Shown: piece by piece, positions 23,901 to 36,500 of the stretch
How the letters are laid out: every line of letters begins with the position of its first letter
How positions within the stretch are numbered: the stretch's first letter is position 1
Assembly: GCA_008921705.1 (NCBI GenBank)
Contig: VFFE01007035.1
Span: 1,165,433-1,229,432, forward strand
Reading direction: 5' to 3'
Source of the DNA: Burhinus oedicnemus
Lineage: Eukaryota > Chordata > Aves > Charadriiformes > Burhinidae
DNA: 64,000 bases
The notes under the pieces: model-generated
Told to the model about the DNA's origin: nothing
Database searches by the model: none
Seen by the model: only the letters and a program-made list of their open reading frames with translations
Translations under genes and position numbers: made by a program

Positions 23901-25269
23901 TTCTTCAGTGTGCAGTAAGCCACCTGCAAACCAAAGATGTTCAACTTAAGGGCCCGCACTGAGAAGCTATATGGCTTGATGCTTCCCAGAAACCTCAGGC
24001 TGAGCGTGTGTGTGTGCAGCACACAGTCTGCACACAAACCTCGGTCTGGGAAATGCCAGGTTCCACTCACCATTGGCAAATGCTTATGTTTAATGAGAAC
24101 TACTGTGCTGACGGATCTTTGGCTGCTCTGATTACATGTGAACGGTAAAGACATTATTGTTCTCACTGGTGTGACTAGACCCACATGCTTGCCTGCCCTG
24201 ACTTGTTCCAAGCCACTTGAGTTTTGGTGGCCTGTGTGGCACACATTTGTCTCATCATTTCATCTGAGCTGATTCAACTACCACCAAGCAAAAACAGACC
24301 ATATCCAGTTTAATCTCTCAAGCACTGGCCAGTTTTATTGTTCATGCACCCAAAATGATACAGTAATCTCCTTTAAACTTCTGGGTATATTTATACATGG
24401 GAGAAAGAAGTAGAAGAGTAGACTTTTATTAATTTAACCACATTTAAATAAATTGTGAAGAACTCAGAAATCAGGGAGCTCCACATGGAAGAGACAGTGG
24501 GATGAAGCACAACACTGGTGTTTTTTCCCAATGAACACCATTGTGATTATACCACCTTTAAAGTGCAGAAACTAACAGGAAGCAGCCTAACATGCTGGAA
24601 TAATGTTTGGAATAGGTTTGGTATCTCTACATTATGGATGGAGGACTCTTGGATCCATTTGACCATCATTCTAACAGCAAATTGTTCCAGTTTCTGTGGT
24701 CTGGAATGCTTAAGAAGCAAAGGATCTTCTTTGCATTGGAGAACATCCCTCTTCCCACTGCACTGAAATGTACAGCAGAGTAGGTATTTAGCTAAATTAT
24801 CGCTCCACCGGCGTCTGTGTTTTCCCAGCCCTCATCCTGTCAGCAAACACAGGCCATCTCCTACCTTAATCTTTCCAGTTTGATCTTTTTAAAAAAAACT
24901 GTAGAGACCTTTCACTTGTCTTCTCAAGTGCTTTAGAAAAGTTGTATGAAATGAGGCAACAGCATGCATGTGTTGTCTGATACAAATGAGACTCATAAAT
25001 GGGGATCCTCGCAGAGAAGACAAAGATGCAAAGAGGTCTGGAAAATAAATACAGTTATAGTGGTGACTTTAACTTTGTCTGGACGTAGATATGTTGACAT
25101 CAACTGCTGAATCTTTTGTGCTTTACTGGTTCTGCAGGGAACCTGTAAAATTCCTGGAAGATTCTGCCTTCCACAGGCAGTTCAGGTCTTTGGTGTGCTT
25201 AGACACCTTCTGGACATACCAGTGTCTTCACTAACCACAAGGACCCCAGGGAGTCACTTAACTGTACGC
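17986..25269. other. Long noncoding stretch, nothing firm
   Basis: No gene is recognised; the longest frame is 117 codons (23891-24244, minus) without a domain. The AT-rich stretch 18690-18800 with GCGTAATTACTAGCG looks like typical vertebrate conserved noncoding DNA, but this cannot be tested here. A TG-rich tract at 24006-24016 leads into a small hairpin: TGTGTGCAG (24011-24019) pairs with CTGCACACA (24028-24036). Confidence 0.5.
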
Positions 25270-25390
25270 ACTGTCTCCATCTAGGCCGATGTCTCTATGT
25301 ATCAATCTGTCATGGGGAGACTGTCACTGGTTTACCCAGATGGTGGCTATGAGGATAAATATGTTATTGGAGATATGTAGGAGGGATAAG
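25270..25390 (+). repeat. MIR/CORE-SINE-like relic
   Basis: The segment follows the 3' half of a sense MIR: a CTCTATGTATCAATCTGTCATGGGGA block in place of the family's CTCTGTGCCTCAGTTTCC..ATCTGTAAAATGGGGA (given in part), then GTGGCTATGAGGATAAAT in place of GTTGTTGTGAGGATTAAAT. Similarity is loose and the ends are approximate. Confidence 0.45.
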
Positions 25391-26405
25391 CGGAGGGCTG
25401 GAGAAGCATATGTGATAGAGTGGCTGTTGTGTACGAGTAAGAGATTGTCTCTGTGTGTGTGCATAATCTCATTCAAATTATACGGGCAGGATCCAGCATC
25501 TGAGAATCATTTTCTCTAAGGATCATAATTGTAAAGTTTAACCAAATAAATATTGAAAGACATTATATAAAACTCCCACACAGGGCCCTGCAACCTGAAA
25601 CATAAAATATACATACAGCAGATTCTGCTCACCGCAAAACTATGCCAGGAATATAAGAGTATCTTTTTATACAGATTGGCTTGCATCCCATTCCAGGGTC
25701 AGAGACATGACGTCCCAATAAACATTCATGGATCGCTTGGAAATCACAGGCATCTATGAGCTGTCTTCCCTGGCCTCCCTTTTTCAGCTGGACATTTAGT
25801 GCTGAGACGATAAAGCCCCTCACTCCTTCCTCATCATTCTCGTCTCCTTAATTCCACCAGGTAATTCATATGGCGCAGTTTCACCAGCTAAATCATTTTT
25901 AAATAGTTAAGCTCCTTTTGGGGCTTTTAAAACAGCTGGCTGTAGGACTGACTCAAAGTCTAATCTGTACCTCTCCTGAGAGGATACTTTTTTTCTGCCT
26001 CCCACTTTCTTGATGACTACAGGACCCAATAAATACATTACTTTCTAATGTTCTAGCTGCTTGCTTGCCTTCCTTCTCACAGAGGGAGCCACTATGCTGA
26101 GAAAACAGCAATAAGAAAACTCTGTAAATTCAGTCTTACACATTCAGAGCCTTGTAAAACCGACCAAGGTATGAATTCCTACAGACACTGTGTTCCTCTG
26201 TAGCGGTGTGCAGAATAAAGGCCCCACCATCTGAACTCTCATGCCATGTGATGTGTGCTGGCAGGCTCCTAGTAGCACCCAGAAGTAGCTTTGGCTTTTC
26301 TTGGTTTGGAAATTAGTGTGAATTTCTATTCTGCATCAGCTAGTGAGCAAAGAGAGGGGACAACAGCTACACCTAGTTGTCCACCCCTTTCATGATGGTA
26401 GTTGG
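25391..26405. other. Noncoding stretch, nothing recognised
   Basis: No coding frame, repeat or structured element is recognised. AATAAA words at about 25545 and 26215 are isolated and are not taken as polyadenylation signals of any transcript. Confidence 0.5.
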
Positions 26406-26620
26406 TTGGCACTCGCAAAGGACAGGCATTAGACAGCAGTCACATAGTCTTTGGGCCTGCTGTCTCCATGGTGGATGGTACTCTTTCTATATCACAAACT
26501 TATCAATGCATATCTGTCAAGTTGTTTACCATGGAGATAATAAGGTCCAAAGACTAAGCTAGTGCTAAAAGACAGAGGTTCAGGCTCTTCTGTCTAATGC
26601 CCTTGTTCTACCTTTGCCAA
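26406..26620. repeat. 215-bp imperfect inverted repeat (MITE-like or long hairpin)
   Basis: The two arms (26406-26472 and 26528-26620) are reverse complements over four blocks in the right order. From outside in these are TTGGC..AAAGG with CCTTTGCCAA (26611-26620); GGCATTAGACAG (26425-26436) with CTGTCTAATGCC (26590-26601); TAGTCTTTGG (26445-26454) with CCAAAGACTA (26547-26556); and TCTCCATGGT (26463-26472) with ACCATGGAGA (26528-26537). The spacer is 55 nt. A roughly 25-nt insertion sits only in the 3' arm (within 26557-26589) and an 8/9-nt internal loop separates the inner blocks. AGACAG/CTGTCT recurs inside each arm, allowing smaller nested hairpins. The inversion is far beyond chance. Whether it is a decayed DNA-transposon MITE, a palindromic conserved element or a hairpin RNA gene is open; no terminal duplication is obvious. 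Confidence 0.75.
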
Positions 26621-29600
26621 TCACAGATAGATGATAAAATGTTATTTCATCCTGAGCTACCTCTGTGGATTACAGACGCATGAACAGGCTCTTTCAAGCT
26701 ACAGTTAACACACACAAATGAAAGCAATATAACTTCTCACCAAAGAAGGAAAATGGGAGTATTATGAGAATGGGTGACCAAAGGCAAAATTTGGGCAGGG
26801 TAGAGCTGGAAGACCAGATGGTGTTTGATTCATTCCACTGTATGACTTCAGCAAAGTTCACCAACGTACAGATGAGGACAGGCGTCCAAACAGCTATGGA
26901 AGTGATGCACCTGTGTGAACAGAGACTTGCACTCACATAAGTTCATGGTTATGAACTATTTCAGTATTTTTTGCTAGAGGAGTATTAGGAAATGCATTAG
27001 AAGAACTGTTATATCGTTATCTATATCTAGTGGTTCTACTGTTATGAAATCATCCATCCCTCTTGCAGGCAAGCCTCTCGTTCAAAGAGCATAGGTCATA
27101 CAAAGTGTGGGGACATCTTTTTTGTAGTGACCTGCACAAAACTTGGAGGGACGAGCAGAGTTTGCTGAAGAAAAGAGATAAGAAAGGCATCCGTAATTAG
27201 TCCTTATAGGTGGGCATGAGCTGTCTTCGTTCACATTTCTGGGAATGATAATGGTTTCAAAACTTTAAAAAGTGCTCTTGTATCTGCATGTAATCTGCAT
27301 GTAAAACACAAGGGCAGGCAGGTCAGTAGGTTGTGTTGGGCGTTATTCTAAGAGCTTTTGGTGTAGATAGGCTTTCAGGGACAGAAAGTGAATCCTGAAT
27401 TCAGTGGCTGTTGTCAGATTTGGTTAAAGACCCCTGATGTGCTTAGATCTGCCTTCTTCTTACTTAACCATGTGCAGATCTGGGCCTGTCTGTTGGAGCG
27501 CTTGGGGACCGAGTCCTGAGAGAGCATGGTTACGCAAACCCCGTGGTAGCCCAGCCCAGCAGCTGAATGAGTCACAGGCTTTGTGGCATACAGAGGCTAC
27601 AGATGGAGATTCATGTTCACACCGAGAAATGCAGCCTCATTCTGTACTCACTGCCATCTGGAGACAGAGAAATCAAATATAACTGGCATGTGTTAAAACC
27701 CCTCCACCCTTTTGTATGGTTTAATCTTGCAAATTGCATTTGTTTAGCAAAAGAAAAATGTATTAATTGTTCTGCAAATGTGACTAATGATGGTTAGTCC
27801 TATTCTGCTGTCAGGAAAAGGGCTGCAGTTGACTGCGTTTAACTCCTGCTTGAAGCTGCCCTGTTTTATGCAAAGTTTTCAGACTTTTGCTAGCTTCAAA
27901 GCTAGCATTTCCCATTCAAATCACTCTGGGGTTAGCAGAAAGACCTGCTGACACATGCTGCAGCAGTCTCAAGTTCAAGATCTCTAGAACTTGGAGGAAC
28001 TGAAAAGATCTGAACACAAAACAGTTCTTTTCTAAATGGAAATATCTGTGTTTCTGATCCAGCCTGTTGAGGCTGACTGCTGACTCCTTTAGAATTGTGG
28101 CCTTCAGTGTTTGGAGCCTTCATGATTTCTAGATTGGATGACAGTAATATGGCCTTTATAACCAATCTGAAGCTGGTAGAGCGCCACATTTTGTTTCTTA
28201 AGCATGATAACTGTAGACACATGACATATTTGTGGCTTAGAGGTTTCAGAGCTGAAGGTCTGATCTGTACAAATTATGTTGGGATCCCCCTCATTGGTCA
28301 AACTATCCCCCTTTCAATGCAGGGAATTTGGAAAAGGCATTTTCTATACTGCTGGAAATGTACAAATAATAAATGTGTCTGCTGAGGGATAAGGAAATGT
28401 TGGGATGTCAAACCTATCTACAGTTCCATTTCACATTTATTTTTTTAATCCTCCTACTTCCATCTCTGTCTGTGTCTTATAATGCATTCACCACCGCAGT
28501 TGCATAGTGTGTGGCCAAGAGCACATATATGTGGCTATGAAATGCCACATAGAAATACAACGTTATCAACATTAATGGTCTCTGGGTATGTCCAAAAAAA
28601 CCTCACAGAATGAAGATGGGACAGTGCATGCATGCAACTCCTTCTCCTTGTATGAGATGTAAAATAAAAATCCTATATAAAAGGAATGATTTCACACAGT
28701 CTGAGAAGGTAGAATCAGTGTAGTTAAGGAAAGGAAGCTATGGGGACGTAGAATAGCTTAACAGAGAGATCTGTTAGTGGGAAAGTCTCAGAGAAATGGA
28801 AGATCTCTCTACAGCCTTTGAAACTGAGAATATCAAAGCACTGAAGAATATTCACCAGGGCACAAGCATCTGTGATGAGAAGAGAGGTGCACAGGAAGAA
28901 AGAGCTCTTCTTCCCTAATAGTCTTCATACAGAAGAAAGGCAGATAAACAGCAATTCCTTCTTTTTCTGGGAATTCCTCTATCAAGAAGTCAAACTGACT
29001 ACTGTATGTGGAATATGATCCCATCCTACAGCCACCCTCAGCTTCATTGTATTTGTGCTGCTACCTTTGTTGCTGCTCCTTTTGCTTATAGAATTGAATG
29101 GAGAGCACAGAACTGGTAAATCAGAATTGACAACCTAGGAAGCCAAGTAGTCATATTTCAGCATCAGTCACGTGCCTTGTCAGGGAAGAATTTGCAAAGT
29201 AACAAGTTCCACATCTTTTTTTGGCATAGTCCAGAAGGAATAAGCAAACAAAAGGAGCAGCATGTCTTCTGTCTGCTCTGCAGCAACTTACACAGATTTT
29301 CTTAGTATCTCTTTAAGGAAAAGAAAGCTGCCAAGATGGAATAAAAATAAAAACCTGAAATAAATTTTGGCCTGTTTTATCAGTGCCGTGGAAATTAGGA
29401 TCTCTGCAACTATCCTCTCAGGACTGCCTGAGATATGAGTAACTCTCTTTCTGGTGTTCTTTCAATGAAACAACTATGCTCAGAAGCTTAGGGAGGGTTG
29501 TGGCCCTTCTGGGCATGCCACAGGCCTTCCTTTATTTTCTCCTCAACTTGCCAGGCCTTGCCTTTGTACCACATGGACTCAAACTATAAAGACAGCAGAA

Positions 29601-32600
29601 CTCCAAATGATGCATCTCAAGGGTGTGGCTTCTTTGCCATGGGCAACAGAAGCACATTGCCAACTTTACTGCTTTTTCCAGTGATGTTATTTAGAAACAG
29701 CAAATTAGGGACTGATGTGAGTCAAATCAGATCATTGGATTTCTTCAGAACTGTGTACCTCCTACTATTTTAAGTCATGTTTCCTACACACTAAGGAATG
29801 TGCTAACTGAGTTCAGACCTACCTGTATTTTGTCAACCACACAGTTAGCCTTGAGTCTAGTCCAGGCCTGACCAGAATCAACTGCTCTTTGTCTCACCTT
29901 CATGACCATCGTTCTGTAGACTCTGCCATTCACTCATTCTGTATTTTCTCTTACTGTAAAGGGATTAAATTAATGGAGAAGTGATTAGAAACAGAAGGGA
30001 ACTTGGCTTTAATGATCTGTACTTTGTTCACAAAATAACTCACAAACCATTCACTGATATCTTTTGATTTGCAGACCTTTCTTGCAGGCTCTGAGTGAAA
30101 TCAGTGATCCAGAAGAGCTCAGAAAGGAGACATTTTTCCCCCCTCAAAGCAATGATATTGGAAAAAGATGTGGCTCTCTGCAGCTCTCATGGCCTTTGAT
30201 ATCCAGCTACATGTTGTTTCCATATTGCACAGTGAACTGTGAGACCAGATGATCTCCATAAATAATGCAGTCTTGTGATTTCCTCAATTACTGTTCCAAC
30301 AGAAACTTCCAAAGGGTCGATGCACCAGGGAACACTCATGAGCACATGGGGACACCTAAACTTTTACAGTACTTGTGAGCATAGATGAGAGATGTCCCCA
30401 TGTGAGAGGCAATCTAGATGTAAGCATCCAATCCTGTACAGGGCTTTGACACTTGGAAATAAACCTAGAACAATTTGCATTCTGGAAGAGTGTAGTGCTT
30501 GGCATTGAGAGTTCTCGATAACTAGTGCTGTTAAGACAGTTCTTTTTTCTCATCTGGGGCTGTTTTACATGTGAGATCTCATTCTCGACGTGATAAATTG
30601 TGGACATTGACTATGAAGATACCTTTATCACCTCCTTCTAGAAAGTCCTCTAAAGCTCTTTACACAAAATTCCCAGATGGAGCTTTTTTCTATTGTGATG
30701 TCGTTGCAGTTCTAACAGAAACTTGTTCAGTATTTGTCTACTACATAAGAAAGCCCCTAAGAAGTTCCTTTCCTGAAGAGCACTCAATAAGAAGTCTTCC
30801 CTCACCAAGACATTGACCACAGGGCTGAGAAGTACCTATGACTTACTAACATCTTTAAACTAAATAAAATAAAATATAATAAATTTCCCTTTCCCCATCA
30901 CAAATTAACACCTTTGTGCCTCCTCTACCAGCAGCTGTAAATGAATTTCCAACAGGCAGACTTGTCTGGTCTCCAAAAGTTCGTCTTTCCAATGAAAGAC
31001 TACATCATCTCTAAGCAGAGTCTTTACCAGGTTAACTGAAGGCATCCTTGAAAGACTGAGCCTTCTGAGAGGACCTAACAGGGTGTAGTGATTGGTCATG
31101 TTTTTAGAGAAACAGCAGAGCAGGATGTCAAGGCAGACAGCACTGGCAGAGCTGAGCAGATGGGAAGGGGAGCTGAAACAGATCGGTTATTCACTCAGAC
31201 CCCAGCTGAAAGTTGATTATACGGAAAGTTGCGTGTAAAGTATTTATAGTCCACCTTCAAAACTCAAAATCTATTCCAAGTGGGATTGTTTACATAGTCA
31301 AATATATTCCCATTAATAAACCTGTATTTTCGTACTAAGATGCTTTGATTAGGTTTGGGGGGACAGTGTTGTTTGTCTTTAAAAAAAAATAAATCTGCTA
31401 ATTACTCTTAAACAATATCGTCCTGTGAAACGTTCTTACTGAAAGATTCAAATGTTGTAAAAGGAATGAGAACTCCCAGCTAACTGGGAACAGATTTATG
31501 CCTGAATTCAGCCCCCAGTCTTGCCTCCCACAGGCAGTTCCCAACAGAAGAAGTGGTTGGGTTTCCTTCTTTCCCTTTCTGAGCCCTAGATGCTCCATGC
31601 ACATTGGTGCTTGTTAGTAGTTATGCCTTTAATTTGATGCATGGCATGGGACCATATGGTACCATAAACCCCACCAAAAATAGCAGCCCAAGTACTGGCT
31701 ACAAAAATCACAAAGGGCTTGGAAAGCTCAGTGATGACAATTGTGAGAACCTGTACGACATCTTACCGAAGGGTGGGTGGGTCTTCTCAGAACAAGACAC
31801 AAATTCATGTACGCACTTCCTAACATTTATGTGTACATGCATGTGCTCAAAATAGACACTACATTCAGAATTGCCTTTTGTAGTCTGGTATTACAGCTGC
31901 ATTTAAAGCAGCCTGGGAACATGATAAAAGAGTGACATGTCAGATCTCTCTGTTATACCCTTTCTGCAGGGTTTTCACTTTGATACTTTTCAGTCATGTT
32001 TTGGCTCATATGTGTATATTTTCACACACATAGGCATATCTGTGTGTTCATACAAATGTTTCTTTAAAAGGGATGTGTTTCTTCTATATTTCATTTGTCT
32101 CTAATACTGTGATCTCCAGAGTCCTGGGCCATACCTTCCCGCGTTTTGTTCTTGTATACAGATAAACACATTGTAGTAATTCCCCTAAACTCCCATATGC
32201 CTAGAGCCTAATTTATAATGGCTTAAAATGAGGGGAGAATGTCTTTTTCTTAGTGTGGGTTTTGTTGAACTTTCAGGAGGGACTTTGCTGCCATGTGACC
32301 TGAGACACAGAAAATGTTGATACCAATAAAACCTTAGCAGAGCATGCCAAGAAAATCAGCATTTAGTTTACCTAGGATATCCCAGAGGAAACATACAGTC
32401 AATACTGAAGTTTAAAATATCTTAGCCTTGGAATCTTAAAACTCCATCAGCACTTGGAAGAGGGAGAAGAAAGAGTAACAAAAAATTCTGTAGCAACAAG
32501 GAGGTTAAATACACACATGTGCAAAATGTAGCACAACTCAATGGATCACTTTTAGCAGCTACGGATTTTGTCTGACACAGGTTTTGCTCTTGATCTCCTC

Positions 32601-33468
32601 ATATTTGTAGCACTGCAGAAAAAAAAATTAATAAAACCTTCCCCTTTCTGAGAGTACCTTATAATGAAAACAAGAATATTTTGAAAGGAAAGAATAGGAA
32701 ATGTTGACTGGGGTGTCCTGCTGCTTTCTAAGTAGACCAGCTCCCAAGATTTATGTCAAAAGCAACAGAAGGTTGGAAATGAAAGAATGCCCTTGAAGTT
32801 ATGCTCTGTAACTCGGCCAAGCAAGATGGCTTTTTCATTTACCTTGTCGAAAACCCAACATGAAAAAAAAGGTTGGAGATAAAAATCTTATACCATTACT
32901 GGAGATTTACAAATGATGTGACAAAATAAACGTGTTCCACGCATGAGAAAAAGTGCTCCATTCAATGATATAGCAGCTCCCCTGCTCAAGATGGATGGTA
33001 CTTAGTTTTAAATGTGCAGAGCATTGGCTTGAGTTGCTGAAGTTGTACCCTTTTGGGCTGAAGCAGTCCTCGTACATGGCCTCTCAGTATGGCTGGGGAA
33101 CTGGCACGGTCCTGCCAGCCTACAGAGACAATGGAGCTTTTCCTTTACTGCCCCTGGTGCTCATGGATCTTATACCATAATTTACCTTCTTGGTGTTTGA
33201 ATTCGATATCGTCCTATACGTTCCACTGTCCCTGCCAGGGCAGATATTTCTGAATGTGAGAGCAGACATTGGTAGGGTTAATGCTGTTGGATTAAACAGC
33301 CAACAGGAGACAGCAGTAGAAGTAAGTAAAAGGGAACAAGGCAGCTGTGTGAAGAATGTTATTGCCTGAGACAAGTCTCATTTGTGTATGAGTGTGAAGA
33401 TGTCTCCATTGCATATTTCAGATTTTGACACACAGCACCTTTAAGTCAATGGTATGAAAGAGCTCCCG
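26621..33468. other. Long noncoding stretch, nothing firm
   Basis: No gene is recognised; frames stay below 100 codons. TGCTAGCTT and AAGCTAGCA form a tight inverted 9-mer pair at 27888-27907. The interval 31195-31345 is AT-rich with non-repetitive homeodomain/FOX-like words and could be a conserved noncoding element; this needs alignment. Confidence 0.5.
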
Positions 33469-33528
33469 TTGGCTTCAGTTGATTTTGGACTTGCAGCATT
33501 GGCCTTAGTTGATTTTGGACTTCTGGTG
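33469..33528 (+). repeat. 30-bp tandem duplication, two units
   Basis: Units 33469-33498 and 33499-33528 share TTGGC and the 16-mer AGTTGATTTTGGACTT at a 30-bp period. It is a small local duplication with no known family. Confidence 0.85.
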
Positions 33529-33809
33529 TTTTTTCTTAACATCAGCAGGGTCCAAAAGTCATTGTGCTGAGGTGTTAATGATTTTTTTTTTATCCAATTG
33601 GTTCAGCAAAACCACTAAAACCTGGAAGCAGCTTTCTTTCCTTGGGAACCCAGACCTCCAAGAATGCAAGGAAGCCCACATTTCAGCTGCAGGATGAGGC
33701 AGGTTGTGCTAATACCTGAAATAAGAAGGACATGCTCTGAATTGATCAACAGTTCGTTTGAAATCAATTGTTAAGTGAAGGCTGTGCCACATGCGTAACA
33801 TGGGCACTT
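33529..33809. other. Noncoding spacer
   Basis: No gene or repeat is recognised in this spacer between the tandem duplication and the next MIR-like relic. Confidence 0.5.
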
Positions 33810-33950
33810 TTAGAAGGCTGAAGTGTGCAGTGCCTTATTCAGCCTGCCCATCCTCAAACTCATGATTATTTTTGGTCTTTCCTAACATATCTGTTTCTCA
33901 GCCCACCCGTATATGATAACGATACCTAGATAGTAATATCAGAAAGAGCT
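33810..33950 (+). repeat. Possible MIR/CORE-SINE relic
   Basis: The run CATATCTGTTTCTCAGCCC then CCCGTATATGATAACGATACC resembles the sense MIR pattern of CTCAGTTTCCCC, ATCTGTAAAATG and GATAATA. It is badly decayed and is the least secure of the MIR calls. Confidence 0.3.
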
Positions 33951-34061
33951 GCTGTGTTTGTACAGGCTTTTGGCAGAGCAGAGGTGAGGGAATGGCACAT
34001 GGTTTCTACCTTTAATTTCAGTTTGAACTTTAATATGTATGAGAGATCACTTTGGTCTCCT

Positions 34062-34088
34062 AGTCAGTACAGTCAGACTGTACTGACT
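34062..34088. repeat. Perfect 13-bp inverted repeat with 1-nt centre
   Basis: AGTCAGTACAGTC (34062-34074) is followed by a single A and then by its exact reverse complement GACTGTACTGACT (34076-34088). With equal base frequencies the chance of a specified 13-bp arm pair is about 1 in 67 million per position, or roughly 0.001 in this window. It could extrude as a cruciform or mark a palindromic protein-binding site. Confidence 0.9.
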
Positions 34089-36063
34089 TATGCAATGCAT
34101 ATGTAATTCATTATAGAATATTATATAAGTATTAATACAGGACAATATCTAGTGTATCTAATTTAGACACCTAGAACTTAGCATTTCAGCTATATTGAAA
34201 CTTTCATCTTCTGTTTATAGTTAATTCAAACCTCCAGAGTAAACACTCAAGCATCTTCTGTTAGTGCAGAGTGGCAGATCCCTCTAGGTGCCTGCAGAGA
34301 TCCTTCCACCAAGACTAAGTGTCCACCTCCCTCCTTGCAGGTTCTTTTACAGTAGGAGATCAATATGCTATAAAGACATATCTCCATTCAGGATACAGTT
34401 TGCCAAGTCTTCTTTCCACAAAGATTCCCAAACAGGGCTGGTTCTTCTTAAAAAAACAAAGCACTGGTAACAATCTTGTGGCCAGAACATTGTCCCAGAA
34501 GATGGATACAGGTTCCAGGGTTACCTTCAGGAAATCTGGACAAACACTACAGGGAAAGTTTTTAACCAATAAACATCATCATACTGAAATGGGTTTGGTG
34601 TGCTTAAGACTATTATTAATGGCTCAGGAGTCTCCAAGGCTTTAGGCAGCTGTGGCTGCCAGATCACAGCAGAGTTCTAGGTAGCACATAGGCATATGTC
34701 CATAGACAAAATACTTCTGAGCTGTGTTGTCATCTAATTCCAGAATCTGGAAAACTTTCAGGCCAGTGAAGATGGTAATTAAGGGCTAGACACTAATGGA
34801 TTTGCAAGTTCTGAAAAGTAGGTGGATTACATAGTGGATTTTACTGTGTACATTTTACATAACCGAATCCCAATTTTAGAGGATTTGAGCCTGAATGGTT
34901 CCTAGTCTCACATCTTTCTTCCCAGCTAACTCTTCATCATTTTGTGGTCTTCAGTGTCACAGAATCTGAATACCTGTTGCTCTAAACATTCAAACAATTT
35001 AGCTGTTGTACATGTAATATGTCTTCAGTGTCTGCCTCATAAAACTAGAGAAATGAGAACAGGCTAAACACTGCCTTGAAAACACACCCAACCATGTAAG
35101 AAGCAGAGAGTAGATATAAATTCCAGTTTACTTCCTCACTTCGCCCTCTGTAATGGGCCAAGCCAAAAGCCTTCAATCCAAACAGCCCTGAACTGTGAGG
35201 AAGTTCAGATCCAAACTCTTACAAGCCAGACCATTTCTAATTATTTTTATTGCCTCATTAAATTTATTATGTTGAGCCATTTCTAGTGACCTCATTAACT
35301 CTCTGCAAAGCGTTTGTCACATACAATCCTTAACAGATGTCTGATTTTAGGCATTGTGAAGTAAGTCATGTGGCCCTTTCCTCAGACCCTTAGCTCTCCA
35401 ATCCTATGCTCTACTCTCTCAAGAAGGACTTCATTTTGATGATGCTGTATTTCTGGGAAATTTGCTGCCATCCTGCTTGGGCCAGTTTTTATGCCTTCAT
35501 CCTCTAGCTATGTCCCACATATTTCTTCTCATCTGCCTTGTTTCCTTCTGCAGTGATCCAGATGGGTTGTATACAAGAATTGCACTCTCTCCTGTGGAGA
35601 ATTTCTTCTGGCTTCTGGAATCAACAAGGGCTTGCAATGCCCCGTTGGGGTTAGGCTGTAAAAGCCCTCTATTATGTGTGCAGCTGGGCTCAGAGAGCAG
35701 ATTTCACTTTGTTCTTTCTTTATCCATGTTTTAAATGGGATGGATAGCATGATTATTAAATGCTGGGGTTCTGGACCACAGCCTCGAAGGATTGTCAAAA
35801 GGATTTTGAGTCACTCTGCAGCTCAGAGCAGGATGTGGGACTGAGAGGATCAACAAGGAAGGAAGGAAGCTACCATGTGAACCTGAGAGTCAGCCAGGTC
35901 TCCTACAACTGGCTTGCTGGGTAGGCAACATGCAATGCCAGACATCTGGGGATGAACACAAGTCAAGAGTTGTTTTTGGAAGAACGTATGGATTCTGCAG
36001 TCATACCCGTTCCCAATCAAGAGATGCAGACATTGCCCTAGCAGGTTGCATCGCATGCACTGA
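34089..36063. other. Noncoding stretch, nothing firm
   Basis: No gene is recognised; the longest frames are 108 codons at 34319-34645 (plus), which begins upstream of the last element's end and has no domain, and 99 codons (35850-36149, minus). The interval 35225-35345 is AT-rich with ATTA words and looks non-repetitive. Confidence 0.45.
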
Positions 36064-36500
36064 CATAAGAACAACCATGCGCAGGCAGGCCAAAGGTCCA
36101 CCGCCCTGTTCAAAGTCAGCCTACACTGAATGTTCAGGATAATGGTCAAGGGAGCATATGTAGGAATATTTCCCCAGAATGCCTCACAGGCTTTGGCATG
36201 AGATGGTTCAGGTGACTTCCTATGTTGGAGTATTTAAAATTTCATGATAGATTTGGTCTTTTCCCCAAAAAGAACTTTTTGAGCTCTTGTAAACCTTTAC
36301 TTTCCACAATCTCCTGTGGTAAGCATTTCCACAGCTTAACTAAATGAAGAACCAACTTTGTCTTCAACTTTCCTGTTTGTTTTATTCTTTCCTGTTCTTG
36401 TGTTGGAAGACAGTGAATAACTATTCTGTTTTCATCTTCTGCAGGCCAGTCATGATTTTACAGACATCTATTCCTCCTCTTTCAGTCATCTCTTTTCATG
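36064..36500 (-). mobile_element. Ancient CR1-type LINE 3' fragment (turtle/crocodilian-like family)
   Basis: Read on this strand the segment starts with CATAAGAACAACCATGC and GCAGGCAGGCCAAAGGTCCA. This matches the reversed 3' end of the CR1 families common in turtles and crocodilians, whose tail is built from TTCTTATG units. Further conserved blocks follow in order: a TTTCCACAGCTTAACT block near 36330; CCTGTTCTTGTGTTGGAAGA near 36391; CCAGTCATGATTTTACAGAC near 36446; and TCAGTCATCTCTTTTC near 36483. The orientation is therefore minus, 3' end at the left. Divergence is high and several indels are apparent. No catalytic domain is retained. The family assignment comes from my memory of the consensus, not a search. 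Confidence 0.8.
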
